Assembly: GCA_949300425.1 (NCBI GenBank)
Contig: CASGED010000082.1
Coordinates: forward strand, 1-33,240
Length of the DNA: 33,240 nt
Direction: 5' to 3'
From: an uncultured Bacteroides sp.
GTDB lineage: Bacteria > Bacteroidota > Bacteroidia > Bacteroidales > Bacteroidaceae
The stretch's first letter is position 1, and the number at the start of each line of letters is the position of its first letter. Shown piece after piece: positions 16,254 through 23,902 of this stretch. Under the pieces are notes generated by a model. The model worked only from the letters and a program-made list of their open reading frames with translations, did not search any database and was not told the origin of the DNA. The position numbers and the translations under genes are program-made.

Positions 16254-16853
16254 ATGAACAAGCCAAAAGTTGAATTACAAGTAGTAAATATATCGAGCAG
16301 TCAAGTACAGGCGGGAGCATACGCCATGTTGCTTGCCGAAAAGGACGGCGACCGCCAGCTGCCTATCATCATCGGCGCGTCCGAAGCCCAAACCATCATC
16401 ATGGAACTGAGAGGCATCACACCACCCCGTCCTCTGACACATGAATTGTTTGCTTCGGTCATCCAAGTCTTGGGAGCCAAAATACTACGGATACTCATCT
16501 ATCGGGCGGAAAATGGGATATTCTATTCATACATATTTTTGAGTGCCAATGAGAAACTAATCCGAGTGGATTCACGCACAAGCGACGCCATTGCATTGGC
16601 ATTACATACGCAAGCGCCCATCTTAATATACGAAGACATCTTGGAAGCTGAGAAACTAAACTTGAAAGAAGAAAAACCTGTAAGCGAAAAAGACAAGAAA
16701 CAAAAACTCAAAAACGACCCTGCCAATCAGATGCAATCCATAGAAATCATGCAATCGTCTTTGAACAAAGCCATTGCAAACGAAGACTATGAACAGGCTG
16801 CCGTATTGCGTGATATGATAAACAACTTCAAACACTTAAACTCTATTGACTGA
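16254..16853 (+). CDS. Bifunctional nuclease family protein with UVR motif
   Basis: This is a 199-residue cytoplasmic protein. The BFN/DUF151 domain covers about 1-140 (LPIIIGASEAQTIIMELRG; SRTSDAIALALHTQAPI). A Lys-rich linker leads to a UvrB/UvrC-type helical motif at the C-terminus (LNKAIANEDYEQAAVLRDMINNF, positions about 172-194). Plant and bacterial relatives have been described as nucleases, but the mechanism is not settled. The next gene, rsmE, overlaps its stop codon by one base (TGATG), so they are translationally coupled. Confidence 0.85.
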   Translation: MNKPKVELQVVNISSSQVQAGAYAMLLAEKDGDRQLPIIIGASEAQTIIMELRGITPPRPLTHELFASVIQVLGAKILRILIYRAENGIFYSYIFLSANEKLIRVDSRTSDAIALALHTQAPILIYEDILEAEKLNLKEEKPVSEKDKKQKLKNDPANQMQSIEIMQSSLNKAIANEDYEQAAVLRDMINNFKHLNSID

Positions 16854-17551
16854 TGCACGTATTTTATACTCCCGACATACAGACAAGAGCAGAACTGCCT
16901 GAAGAAGAAGCGGCACACGCCCTCAGAGTGTTGCGCCTACAGGCAGGTGACGAAGTGACCTTGACCGATGGTAAAGGTAACTTCTATCGGGCGGAAATAA
17001 GCACTGCCTCCAACAAGTGTTGCTTGGTCAACGTACTGGAAACCCAGCCCCAAGCTCCCTTATGGAAAGGACATCTGCACATCGCCATGGCTCCCACCAA
17101 GAACATGGACCGCACGGAATGGTTCGCGGAAAAAGCCACCGAAATAGGTTTGGATGAACTGACTTTCCTCAACTGCCGCTACTCCGAACGAAAAGTCATC
17201 AAGACCGAACGTATTCATAAGATATTGGTAGCTGCCATTAAGCAATCCTTAAAAGCCCGTCTGCCCCAACTAAACGAAATGACTGATTTCAATCGCTTTA
17301 TCCGGCAATCGTTCAACGGACAAAAGTTCATCGCTCATTGTTATCCGGGAGAGAAATTGCTCCTCAAAGATTGCCTGCGACGAGGCGAAGACGCATTGGT
17401 GCTGATAGGTCCCGAAGGCGACTTCAGCGAAGAGGAAGTAGAGGAAGCCCTTGCGCAAGGCTTCCGTCCCATCAGTTTGGGTCCTTCACGCCTGCGCACC
17501 GAGACTGCCGCTTTAGTGGCATGCCACCTGATGAACCTTGCGAACCAATAA
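16853..17551 (+). CDS. rsmE: 16S rRNA (uracil-1498-N3)-methyltransferase
   Basis: This 232-residue SPOUT-class enzyme is of normal RsmE length. The N-terminal PUA-like part (HALRVLRLQAGDEVTLTDGKG) is followed by the knotted SAM-binding domain with KATEIGLDELTFLNC, ALVLIGPEGDFSEEEV and ISLGPSRLRTETAAL, all signature segments. It methylates N3 of U1498 in the 30S subunit. Its ATG shares a base with the upstream TGA. The DUF4836 gene starts 35 bp later, so the unit probably continues. Confidence 0.93.
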   Translation: MHVFYTPDIQTRAELPEEEAAHALRVLRLQAGDEVTLTDGKGNFYRAEISTASNKCCLVNVLETQPQAPLWKGHLHIAMAPTKNMDRTEWFAEKATEIGLDELTFLNCRYSERKVIKTERIHKILVAAIKQSLKARLPQLNEMTDFNRFIRQSFNGQKFIAHCYPGEKLLLKDCLRRGEDALVLIGPEGDFSEEEVEEALAQGFRPISLGPSRLRTETAALVACHLMNLANQ

Positions 17552-17586
17552 AAATGATTTTTCAACCCTTTAAAACACATATATCC

Positions 17587-19131
17587 ATGAAAAGAACCTA
17601 TACGAGCCTCTCGATGGCGACATTATCCCTCTGCCTGTTCATTCTGGCAATATTCAGTTCATGCTCCACACGGCAAGACTATACCAACGCCATACCGGGT
17701 GACGCGAAAGGAGTAGTTTCCGTCAACCTGCAAGTTTTGGCACAGAAAGCCGGAATTCAAGAAGCCGAAAACCAGGCTGCTATGGACAAACTCACCGAAG
17801 CTTTAAAAACAGGACTCAGCCCGGACTTGCAACAACAAATAGAAAACTTGATGGAAAATCCGGAGAACTTAGGCATCGACTATGCGGCTCCCGTCTATTT
17901 CTTCCAAGCCGACCGAACAGGCATGGTAGCCAAAATGAGTGACCACAAGCAATTAGAAAACTTTCTCGAAACTACCCGGCAGGATGAACTGTTTATCGGT
18001 CCGCAACAAGCCGACGGATACGCTTACGCATACAACGAAAAACTATTCACCGCCTTCAATGAAACGACACTGTTAGCATTTGCCGCCCCCTCTTCCATGG
18101 ATATCGGACAGATGAACAACGACGCCAAACAGTTGCTTGCCCAAACGGAGGAAAACAGCATCCGTCAACAAAACTTTTTCAACGAGTTACAGACACGTCA
18201 AGGAGACATCAGCATGGCCATCAGTGCTGAAAGTTTGCACAAGCTCGTCCCCCAAACCAACATGCCAGGCGGTACCGACTTGAAAGACTTGATCGCGATA
18301 TACAGCTTGGATTTCGGAAACGGAAGAATAGAAATGAAAGGCAATTTATACACTGAAGACAAGACACTGAAAGCCTTCATCGAAGAACAAGCCCCGGCCA
18401 CTCCCCGCCCCATAGAAGGCAAATACCTGACTTATTTCCCTGAATCTACACTGATGCTGATGGCAATGAACGTAGATGGAGAAAAATTATATCAACTCAT
18501 GCAGAACGAAGAAACCGTAAGCAAACAAATTACACCCGGGCAATCCGCCCTGCTCCATACGCTACTAAGCGCTTTCCGTAATGACATGACCATAGGCTTC
18601 ACAAACCTGTCGGCAAGCGGTACTCCGTCTTTCGTGGCTTACGCCGAAACGAGTGACGAAAACATTCTGCAATCACTCTACGAACAGATGAACGCACAAG
18701 GTCTGACAGAATCCCTGCAAATAAAACGTTTGGACAATGGCGATTACCAGTTGCATATCTCGCCCATAAACTTATTTATCGGCATCCGCGGCACGGATTT
18801 ATTCCTCACCAGCGACCCGCTTCAATATGACCGCATCGCCCAAAAAGCAGAACCATCCGTATTGGAAGCCGACTTTGCCGATGAATTGAAAGGGAAACAC
18901 ATTGCTTTCATAGCTAACGCCGAATCCCTATTTGACTTGCCCCTTGTCAAAATGGCTATCGGGTTCTTGAGTCCGGAACGTCAAACGTATGTGAAGATGG
19001 CTCAAAACATCAGTTATATAAGCATGGGTGCCGACACGGAGTATGGACAGATATCCATCGTATTGAAAGATAAGAACACCAACGCATTGAAACAAGTAGT
19101 GGATTTTATTAAAACATTCATCGGAATCTGA
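17587..19131 (+). CDS. DUF4836 family lipoprotein
   Basis: This is a 514-residue predicted lipoprotein (signal peptide with LAIFSSC, Cys26), anchored in the envelope. The mature part begins with YTNAIPGDAKGVVSVNLQVL, the typical opening of DUF4836, a Bacteroidetes family of unknown function. A long mixed alpha/beta body with no catalytic motif follows. The start at 17587 is chosen because the lipoprotein signal begins there; the 83 in-frame codons upstream lie inside rsmE in another frame. An ABC ATPase gene begins 15 bp downstream and a permease follows. The three are therefore likely a functional set, perhaps with DUF4836 as the envelope partner of the transporter (inference). Confidence 0.8.
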   Translation: MKRTYTSLSMATLSLCLFILAIFSSCSTRQDYTNAIPGDAKGVVSVNLQVLAQKAGIQEAENQAAMDKLTEALKTGLSPDLQQQIENLMENPENLGIDYAAPVYFFQADRTGMVAKMSDHKQLENFLETTRQDELFIGPQQADGYAYAYNEKLFTAFNETTLLAFAAPSSMDIGQMNNDAKQLLAQTEENSIRQQNFFNELQTRQGDISMAISAESLHKLVPQTNMPGGTDLKDLIAIYSLDFGNGRIEMKGNLYTEDKTLKAFIEEQAPATPRPIEGKYLTYFPESTLMLMAMNVDGEKLYQLMQNEETVSKQITPGQSALLHTLLSAFRNDMTIGFTNLSASGTPSFVAYAETSDENILQSLYEQMNAQGLTESLQIKRLDNGDYQLHISPINLFIGIRGTDLFLTSDPLQYDRIAQKAEPSVLEADFADELKGKHIAFIANAESLFDLPLVKMAIGFLSPERQTYVKMAQNISYISMGADTEYGQISIVLKDKNTNALKQVVDFIKTFIGI

Positions 19132-19146
19132 CTTTCAACATACGCC

Positions 19147-19791
19147 ATGAACACCATTCATCTACAGCAAGTACTCCCCCAAGTGTTTTCCGACCGTGAC
19201 AACTTGACATCCGATGTTTGGCATCAAGACATCATCTTCGAAAAAGGGAAATATTACCTGATCGAAGCCGCCTCCGGTACCGGCAAATCTTCCTTATGCA
19301 GCTACCTGTACGGCTATCGGGACGACTACCAAGGCATCATCTGCTTTGACGGACAAAACACCCGTTCCCTGCGCCGCCCCGCCTGGACACGCCTGCGCCG
19401 CCACTCGCTCAGCCTTCTCTTTCAGGAATTGCGCCTCTTCCCTGAACTGACCGCGCTCGAAAACGTTTTGCTTAAAAACCGTTTGACAGGTTATAAAAAG
19501 AAGAAAGAACTGCTTGCTCTCTTCGAAGCGCTTGGCATTGCCGACAAAACCCATGAACTTCTCGGTAAATTGTCCTTCGGCCAGCAACAACGGGTGGCTT
19601 TTATCCGTAGCCTATGCCAGCCTATGGATTTCATTATGTTGGACGAGCCTATCAGCCATTTGGATGAGACCAACGCGGTCGTCATGGCGCAATTGCTTGC
19701 CGAAGAAGCCGGACGACAAGGAGCGGGCATCCTCGTTACTTCTATCGGAAAACATCTTGAAATAGACTATCACAGCATACTGAAACTATGA
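19147..19791 (+). CDS. ABC transporter ATP-binding protein with divergent motifs
   Basis: This 214-residue ATPase subunit is LolD/MacB-sized. The Walker A reads AASGTGKSS (41-49), with Ala in place of the first glycine. The signature is LSFGQ (142-146) rather than LSGGQ. Walker B is FIMLDEP (162-168) and the D-loop HLDE is present. The usual H-loop histidine is missing: after the beta strand ILVT comes Ser-Ile instead of His. The catalytic Glu167 is kept. It overlaps the permease gene by 4 bp (ATGA), so coupling is tight. It may bind ATP well but hydrolyse it slowly; substrate unknown. Confidence 0.82.
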   Translation: MNTIHLQQVLPQVFSDRDNLTSDVWHQDIIFEKGKYYLIEAASGTGKSSLCSYLYGYRDDYQGIICFDGQNTRSLRRPAWTRLRRHSLSLLFQELRLFPELTALENVLLKNRLTGYKKKKELLALFEALGIADKTHELLGKLSFGQQQRVAFIRSLCQPMDFIMLDEPISHLDETNAVVMAQLLAEEAGRQGAGILVTSIGKHLEIDYHSILKL

Positions 19792-20978
19792 ATCGACTTG
19801 TCTGGAAACTATTGCGCCGCCACATCAGTGGCGCACAGCTTGGCGGCTTCTTCTTGGCCAGCCTCTTCGGCATGACCATCGTGTTGCTCGGCCTACAGTT
19901 TTACCGGGACGTAGCGCCCGTATTCACGGAAGGCAACAGCTTCCTGAAGAAAAATTACATCGTAGCCACCCGTAAAATCAGCACTTTGGGAAGCCTCACC
20001 GGGAAAAGCAATACCTTCTCTACACAAGACATGGAAGACCTGCGCCGCCAACCTTTCACACAAAGCGTCGGCGCTTTCACTCCCTCCTTGTTCAACGTCT
20101 CAGCCGGATTGGGCATGGAGCGGACAGGCATCCGGCTCTCTACAGAAATGTTTTTCGAATCCGTACCCGACAAGTACATGGATATTTCCCTCGACCGTTG
20201 GCGTTTCGACCCCGAAAGCCACGTCATCCCCATTGTTATCCCGCGCAATTACCTCAACCTGTACAACTTCGGCTTCGCCCAAAGCCGCAACCTCCCCAAG
20301 CTGTCCGAAGGCCTGATGAACCTTGTCCAAATGAATATCCGCCTGAGCGGTAACGGCCTGACCGAAGTATTCAGAGGGCAAATCATTGGATTCTCCAACC
20401 GACTGAACACCATCCTTGTTCCTCAGACATTTATGGATTGGGCCAACACACGCTATGCGCCCGGCAAACAGCCCCGTCCTTCACGCCTGATTGTGGAAGT
20501 CAACAATCCGGCTGACCCTGCCATCAACCGATATTTCGATGAGAAAGGTTACGAAACCGAAGGCGATGCGCTCGATGCCGGGAAAGCCACCTACTTTCTG
20601 CGCCTCATCACCAGCGTTGTGATAGGCATTGGTTTGCTCATCAGTCTGTTGGCATTCTACATCCTGATGCTCAGCATCTTCCTGCTGCTGCAAAAAAACA
20701 GCGAGAAACTGCACAACCTCCTGCTCATCGGCTACACTCCGACACAAGCGGGCACGCCCTACTACCTGCTCAGCATCGTACTCAACCTGAGTGTATGGAT
20801 ACTTGCCGTGGGGTGTGTGGCCTTGTCGCGGCATGCCTATTTGGGCTTTCTGCAGAAATTCCTGCCACAACTTCCCGACTCTTCGTGCATACCATGCGTG
20901 CTGACGGGGTTTGTCTTGGCCGTTACCGTGTCCGCCCTCCATGTATTTGTCATCCGAAGCCAACTGAAAAAAGTATAA
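19788..20978 (+). CDS. ABC transporter permease, FtsX/MacB-like
   Basis: This is a 396-residue membrane protein with the FtsX-like layout: one helix at about 20-40, a large extracytoplasmic domain (about 42-265), then three helices (about 268-300, 320-345, 368-392). The sequence is far from MacB and lacks the EAIRYE ending, so the class rests on topology and on its ATPase partner. The start overlaps the ATPase stop by 4 bp. Together with DUF4836 it would form a Bacteroidetes-specific envelope transporter. The function is not known. Confidence 0.72.
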   Translation: MNRLVWKLLRRHISGAQLGGFFLASLFGMTIVLLGLQFYRDVAPVFTEGNSFLKKNYIVATRKISTLGSLTGKSNTFSTQDMEDLRRQPFTQSVGAFTPSLFNVSAGLGMERTGIRLSTEMFFESVPDKYMDISLDRWRFDPESHVIPIVIPRNYLNLYNFGFAQSRNLPKLSEGLMNLVQMNIRLSGNGLTEVFRGQIIGFSNRLNTILVPQTFMDWANTRYAPGKQPRPSRLIVEVNNPADPAINRYFDEKGYETEGDALDAGKATYFLRLITSVVIGIGLLISLLAFYILMLSIFLLLQKNSEKLHNLLLIGYTPTQAGTPYYLLSIVLNLSVWILAVGCVALSRHAYLGFLQKFLPQLPDSSCIPCVLTGFVLAVTVSALHVFVIRSQLKKV

Positions 20979-21013
20979 ATCACCACTATTTTTTACTATT
21001 TTAACTCATAAGC

Positions 21014-21042
21014 ACTCATACTTTTCCGCCAATGAAGTGTTA
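21014..21042 (+). promoter_or_regulatory. Shared bipartite element, copy 1 (before mutarotase gene)
   Basis: ACTCATAC (21014-21021), 15 bp, then GTGTTA (21037-21042), 50 bp before the ATG at 21092. The same two blocks with the same 15-bp spacing occur before susC and before the gene at 30481. A candidate ECF sigma promoter; a partial direct copy of ACTCATA lies 10 bp upstream (21004). Confidence 0.65.
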
Positions 21043-21091
21043 ACTATATAAGGAATAAAGGAAAAAGAATCACTTATAAAAACACTCGATT

Positions 21092-21475
21092 ATGAAAACA
21101 GAAGGTTACAAAGTACAAGAGTATCACGTTCCAGTAAAAAGGTATTGCCAGACTATGGATCTGAAGGACGATCCCGACTTGATAGCGGAGTACATCAAAC
21201 GGCACAGCGAGTCCGAAGCATGGCCTGAAATCAGAGCCGGCATACGCGAAGTGGGTATTCTGGAAATGGAAATTTATATCTTGGGCAACCGCCTCTTTAT
21301 GATTGTAGAAACCCCGCTCGACTTCGACTGGGAAACGGCCATGAAACGTTTGGCCACACTACCCCGACAAGCCGAGTGGGAAAACTATATGGCCATGTTC
21401 CAAGTATGCAAAGAAGGATCCACATCGGACGAAAAATGGAATATGATGCAACGCATGTTCTACCTTTACGAGTAA
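21092..21475 (+). CDS. L-rhamnose mutarotase-like protein
   Basis: This is a 127-residue cytoplasmic protein of the RhaM family, which interconverts the alpha and beta anomers of rhamnose-like sugars. Tyr34 and His38 in EYIKRH match the Tyr/His pair (four apart) reported as catalytic in E. coli RhaM. WPEI (44-47), MEIYILGNRLFMIVE and EKWNMMQRMFYL also fit. It is about 20 residues longer than RhaM at the N-terminus. It carries the same bipartite upstream element as susC, which ties it to the glycan locus although the sigma gene lies in between. No rhamnose catabolic genes (isomerase, kinase, aldolase) are present, so it may act on rhamnose or a related deoxy sugar such as fucose. Confidence 0.82.
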   Translation: MKTEGYKVQEYHVPVKRYCQTMDLKDDPDLIAEYIKRHSESEAWPEIRAGIREVGILEMEIYILGNRLFMIVETPLDFDWETAMKRLATLPRQAEWENYMAMFQVCKEGSTSDEKWNMMQRMFYLYE

Positions 21476-21476
21476 G

Positions 21477-21528
21477 ATGACAGCATTTTTTACGTAATCC
21501 GTTACGTTGTTTTTCTGTCATACATAGC
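21477..21528 (+). terminator. Hairpin after the mutarotase gene
   Basis: Outer arms ATGACAG and CTGTCAT enclose an inner stem ACGTAA/TTACGT with a TCCG loop, with T-rich stretches on both sides (TTTTTT before, TGTTTTT after). The inner stem plus the T-rich right side could terminate transcription. Confidence 0.5.
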
Positions 21529-21551
21529 GGGAGATTCAAATTCTTTTTTGA

Positions 21552-21559
21552 TACATTTG
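21552..21559 (+). promoter_or_regulatory. -7 box of the ECF sigma gene
   Basis: TACATTTG fits TAnnTTTG, 53 bp before the start at 21613. No clear -33 element. The leader contains a small dyad TAACGG/CCGTTA (21568-21584). The bipartite element shared by the other genes is absent here, so the sigma gene seems not to be under its own control. Confidence 0.5.
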
Positions 21560-21612
21560 TTATTGTTTAACGGCTATTCCGTTAGCAGTATCATGAAAAT
21601 CACATCAAAGGT

Positions 21613-22194
21613 ATGAATATTTATGTAGATTTTGACACCAAGCTATGTATGCAGTTGCAGGATGGAAACGAAGAGGCTTTTGCCCAGGCATTTACCCAAT
21701 ACAACCGTCTGCTTTATGCCATCGCCTACCGCTACCTCAAATCGGGCGAAGAAGCAGAGGACGCCGTGCAACACACGTTCATGAAGCTTTGGGAAGAGCG
21801 GAAACGACTGGACTTCCGTAACGGGGTACGCAGCTTGCTCTACACCATTTTACGGCACTACGTTCTCAACGAGTTGCGCCATCGTACCATGGTGTATGAG
21901 AAGAATTATGAACTGGCACAGGAAACGGAAGAAACCGATGAGAGCTTCCTACAGATATATGAGGAACAGGACTTGCGCAGCCAGTTGTTGCTAGCCATCA
22001 ACAAGTTGCCTTCGCAAAAATCCGCAATATGCAAACTAAAATTAAGGCAAGGATTATCCAATCAAGAGATTGCCGAACGGATGCATCTGACGGTGGCCAC
22101 AGTGAAATCACATTACACACAAGCCATCAAAATGCTCCGCCGGGAGTTTGTGGCAATGGGAGTCAACATACTGGTATTCCTTGGAATAGCTTGA
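21613..22194 (+). CDS. ECF RNA polymerase sigma factor
   Basis: This 193-residue sigma-70 family factor has region 2 at about 22-92 (EEAFAQAFTQYNRLLYAIAYRY; EAEDAVQHTFMKLWEER) and region 4 at about 125-178. The region 4 helix-turn-helix is GLSNQEIAERMHLTVATVKSHYTQAIKMLRR (147-177). It belongs to the FecI-like group common in Bacteroidetes glycan loci. Its anti-sigma (FecR) gene starts 22 bp downstream and an STN-bearing SusC follows. In such systems glycan binding by SusC is signalled through FecR to free the sigma factor, which then transcribes the locus. A C-terminal hydrophobic tail (VNILVFLGIA) is unusual but short. Confidence 0.93.
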   Translation: MNIYVDFDTKLCMQLQDGNEEAFAQAFTQYNRLLYAIAYRYLKSGEEAEDAVQHTFMKLWEERKRLDFRNGVRSLLYTILRHYVLNELRHRTMVYEKNYELAQETEETDESFLQIYEEQDLRSQLLLAINKLPSQKSAICKLKLRQGLSNQEIAERMHLTVATVKSHYTQAIKMLRREFVAMGVNILVFLGIA

Positions 22195-22216
22195 ACAAAA
22201 TCAAAGAAATAGAAAA

Positions 22217-23215
22217 ATGAAACTATACAAAAACACGATAAAAAAAGTCTTGGATGACAAAGCTACGCCCGAAGAAGCCAGGCAAACAGCGAAATGGTTT
22301 TCCAGCGACGAAGGCTCAGACTCTTTGTCCGGATACATGGCGGAGGAGATGAAAAACCTGACGGAAGAGGAAGCCTTGTCGTGGCTGGACCATGACGTAC
22401 CCGAACAGCGGATGAAAGCCCGTTTCCTCAGCGAGATAAAGCAAGCCAAGAAAAAACGCCTTCGCCGCAGGCTGTGGATAGCGGCCGTGCTCATCCCTTT
22501 CCTATGCTTAGGCACATTTACCGCCTTTTTAGCGGAACGTGCCGGCATATTTTCCGAACCTGAGTATCTGGAAGTATACGTACCTTACGGAGAACAAATG
22601 CAAGTGATGTTGCAAGACGGCAGCACGGCGATGCTCAACTCGGGCACCCGGTTCAAATATCCAAAGAAATTCGGTTTGTTCAGTCGCACGGTCCGGCTGG
22701 AAGGAGAAGGATATTTCGAAGTAGCCAAAATGAAAATAGCCCCCTTTGTGGTAGACTTGGACGGAGTCGATGTAGAAGTTACCGGAACCAAATTCAACGT
22801 AAAATCGTATGCCGGTGACAATAAGATTTGGGTGGCTTTGGAAGAAGGAGGCGTACGGCTGAAAGATGACAAAAGGCTGGCCTATACCCTGACTCCGGGA
22901 GACCGCATAGAGTACGACCGCCTGAACGGCAAATGCCGGGTAGAGCGCATGGAAAGCATCCGTGAGTCCACCGCCTGGAAAGAACATAGCTTGAACTTCT
23001 ACCTGACCCCATTGAGCGAAATCCTGAAGATCCTCGAGCGCCAATATGACGCGCGGTTCGATGTGCGGGATTCCTCCTTACTGGACAGCCGGTTCACCTT
23101 ATCCATCTCCCGGGTGAATGTAGACGATGTATTGAAAGACCTGGAAATAGTCTCACACATTGACTTCAATAAAAAGAAAGACGGCACTTACCAAGTAATG
23201 CCCAAGCAGAAATAA
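22217..23215 (+). CDS. FecR-type anti-sigma factor
   Basis: This 332-residue inner-membrane regulator has a cytoplasmic sigma-binding part (1-80), one membrane helix (about 86-106), a periplasmic FecR domain (about 115-215, YVPYGEQMQVMLQDGSTAMLNSG; EGEGYFEVA; VTGTKFNV) and a C-terminal DUF4974-like domain (about 257-328). The latter probably touches the STN domain of SusC. It is translated right after the sigma gene (22-bp gap), as expected for a sigma/anti-sigma pair. A terminator follows at 23253, so susC is transcribed separately. Confidence 0.93.
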   Translation: MKLYKNTIKKVLDDKATPEEARQTAKWFSSDEGSDSLSGYMAEEMKNLTEEEALSWLDHDVPEQRMKARFLSEIKQAKKKRLRRRLWIAAVLIPFLCLGTFTAFLAERAGIFSEPEYLEVYVPYGEQMQVMLQDGSTAMLNSGTRFKYPKKFGLFSRTVRLEGEGYFEVAKMKIAPFVVDLDGVDVEVTGTKFNVKSYAGDNKIWVALEEGGVRLKDDKRLAYTLTPGDRIEYDRLNGKCRVERMESIRESTAWKEHSLNFYLTPLSEILKILERQYDARFDVRDSSLLDSRFTLSISRVNVDDVLKDLEIVSHIDFNKKKDGTYQVMPKQK

Positions 23216-23252
23216 AGGAATCTATTGTGTGTAATAAGTATGATCCGCAAGC

Positions 23253-23293
23253 GAGCCGCAGGCATCGGGATGATGTCTGCGGCTCTTATTTTT
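23253..23293 (+). terminator. Terminator of the sigma/anti-sigma unit
   Basis: GAGCCGCAG (23253-23261) pairs with CTGCGGCTC (23277-23285), extended by a G-T pair and CATC/GATG, with loop GGGAT, followed by TTATTTTT. It lies 38 bases after the fecR stop. Confidence 0.85.
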
Positions 23294-23342
23294 CAGTCAG
23301 TCCTAATCCTGTTGCTAAAGTATGATTGATTAAATGGCTATA

Positions 23343-23386
23343 TATCCTTGGATACTTTGTTGTTTATCCAAGGATACTTGGGTAAG
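23343..23386. repeat. Two-unit 22-bp array with near-palindromic units
   Basis: TATCCTTGGATA (23343-23354) and TATCCAAGGATA (23365-23376) are both followed by CTT and lie exactly 22 bp apart. Each is nearly a palindrome, and the two are exact reverse complements of one another, so they also form a 12-bp inverted repeat with a 10-bp loop. This is the first part of the 687-bp gap before susC. A further 7-bp dyad GGTGTTA/TAACACC is at 23407-23434, and TAnnTTTG boxes stand at 23462 and 23498. Confidence 0.7.
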
Positions 23387-23596
23387 TAAGCAATGATAGG
23401 TAAGATGGTGTTATATATAATATGGTGTAACACCAAGAGCGTGCCAAAACTTATTTTATTTTACATTTGCAATTAACTTCTATTATATCCCCAAGCATAG
23501 TTTTGTTAGTAACTGCAAAAATTCGAACACTTAAAATTCCCCATCCATGTAACAACTTATGTATTACATTGATTTTTCAGCTTATTAATTCTTTCA

Positions 23597-23735
23597 GAAA
23601 CACTGCGCTATTTCCGTTCAATCAGCGCAGAGTTTACCCTTAAAACAGTGCGCTATTTTGAGAGAAACACTGCGCCGATTAAGAGCAAATACTGCGCTGA
23701 TTGAGAGACGACAATCCGCTTGTACTTTCAGCGGG
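23597..23735. repeat. 22-23-bp array of ACTGCGC units before susC
   Basis: TGCGC-type cores on the plus strand lie at 23604, 23649, 23671, 23693 and (as TCCGC) 23715. The last four are exactly 22 bp apart and the first is two periods (45 bp) from the second. In between, at 23623-23630, the same core lies inverted (CAGCGCAG), with AATCAGCGCAG being the reverse complement of CTGCGCTGATT in the unit at 23692. Units share ATTnAGAG between cores. It sits about 80 bp upstream of the bipartite element of susC. Confidence 0.75.
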
Positions 23736-23816
23736 AAAAATTATATACAAAAAAAAGAAGAAGAATGCCTCTTCATAAAAAAGAAATGCTTTTTTTGCAA
23801 AAAAAATAGGGTATCG

Positions 23817-23845
23817 ACTCATACTTTTTCCTCCGTCAAGTGTTA
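23817..23845 (+). promoter_or_regulatory. Shared bipartite element, copy 2 (before susC)
   Basis: ACTCATAC (23817-23824), 15 bp, GTGTTA (23840-23845), 57 bp before the susC ATG. A TTTTTGCA block lies with its GCA at 23797-23799, exactly 20 bp before ACTCATAC; copy 3 has the same block at the same distance. The best candidate for the promoter used by the adjacent ECF sigma factor. Confidence 0.7.
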
Positions 23846-23902
23846 GCTTGTACGAAAGGCCTTTAAAAAAGTATTTGTTTGAATTAAAATAGAAAAAACA
23901 TC

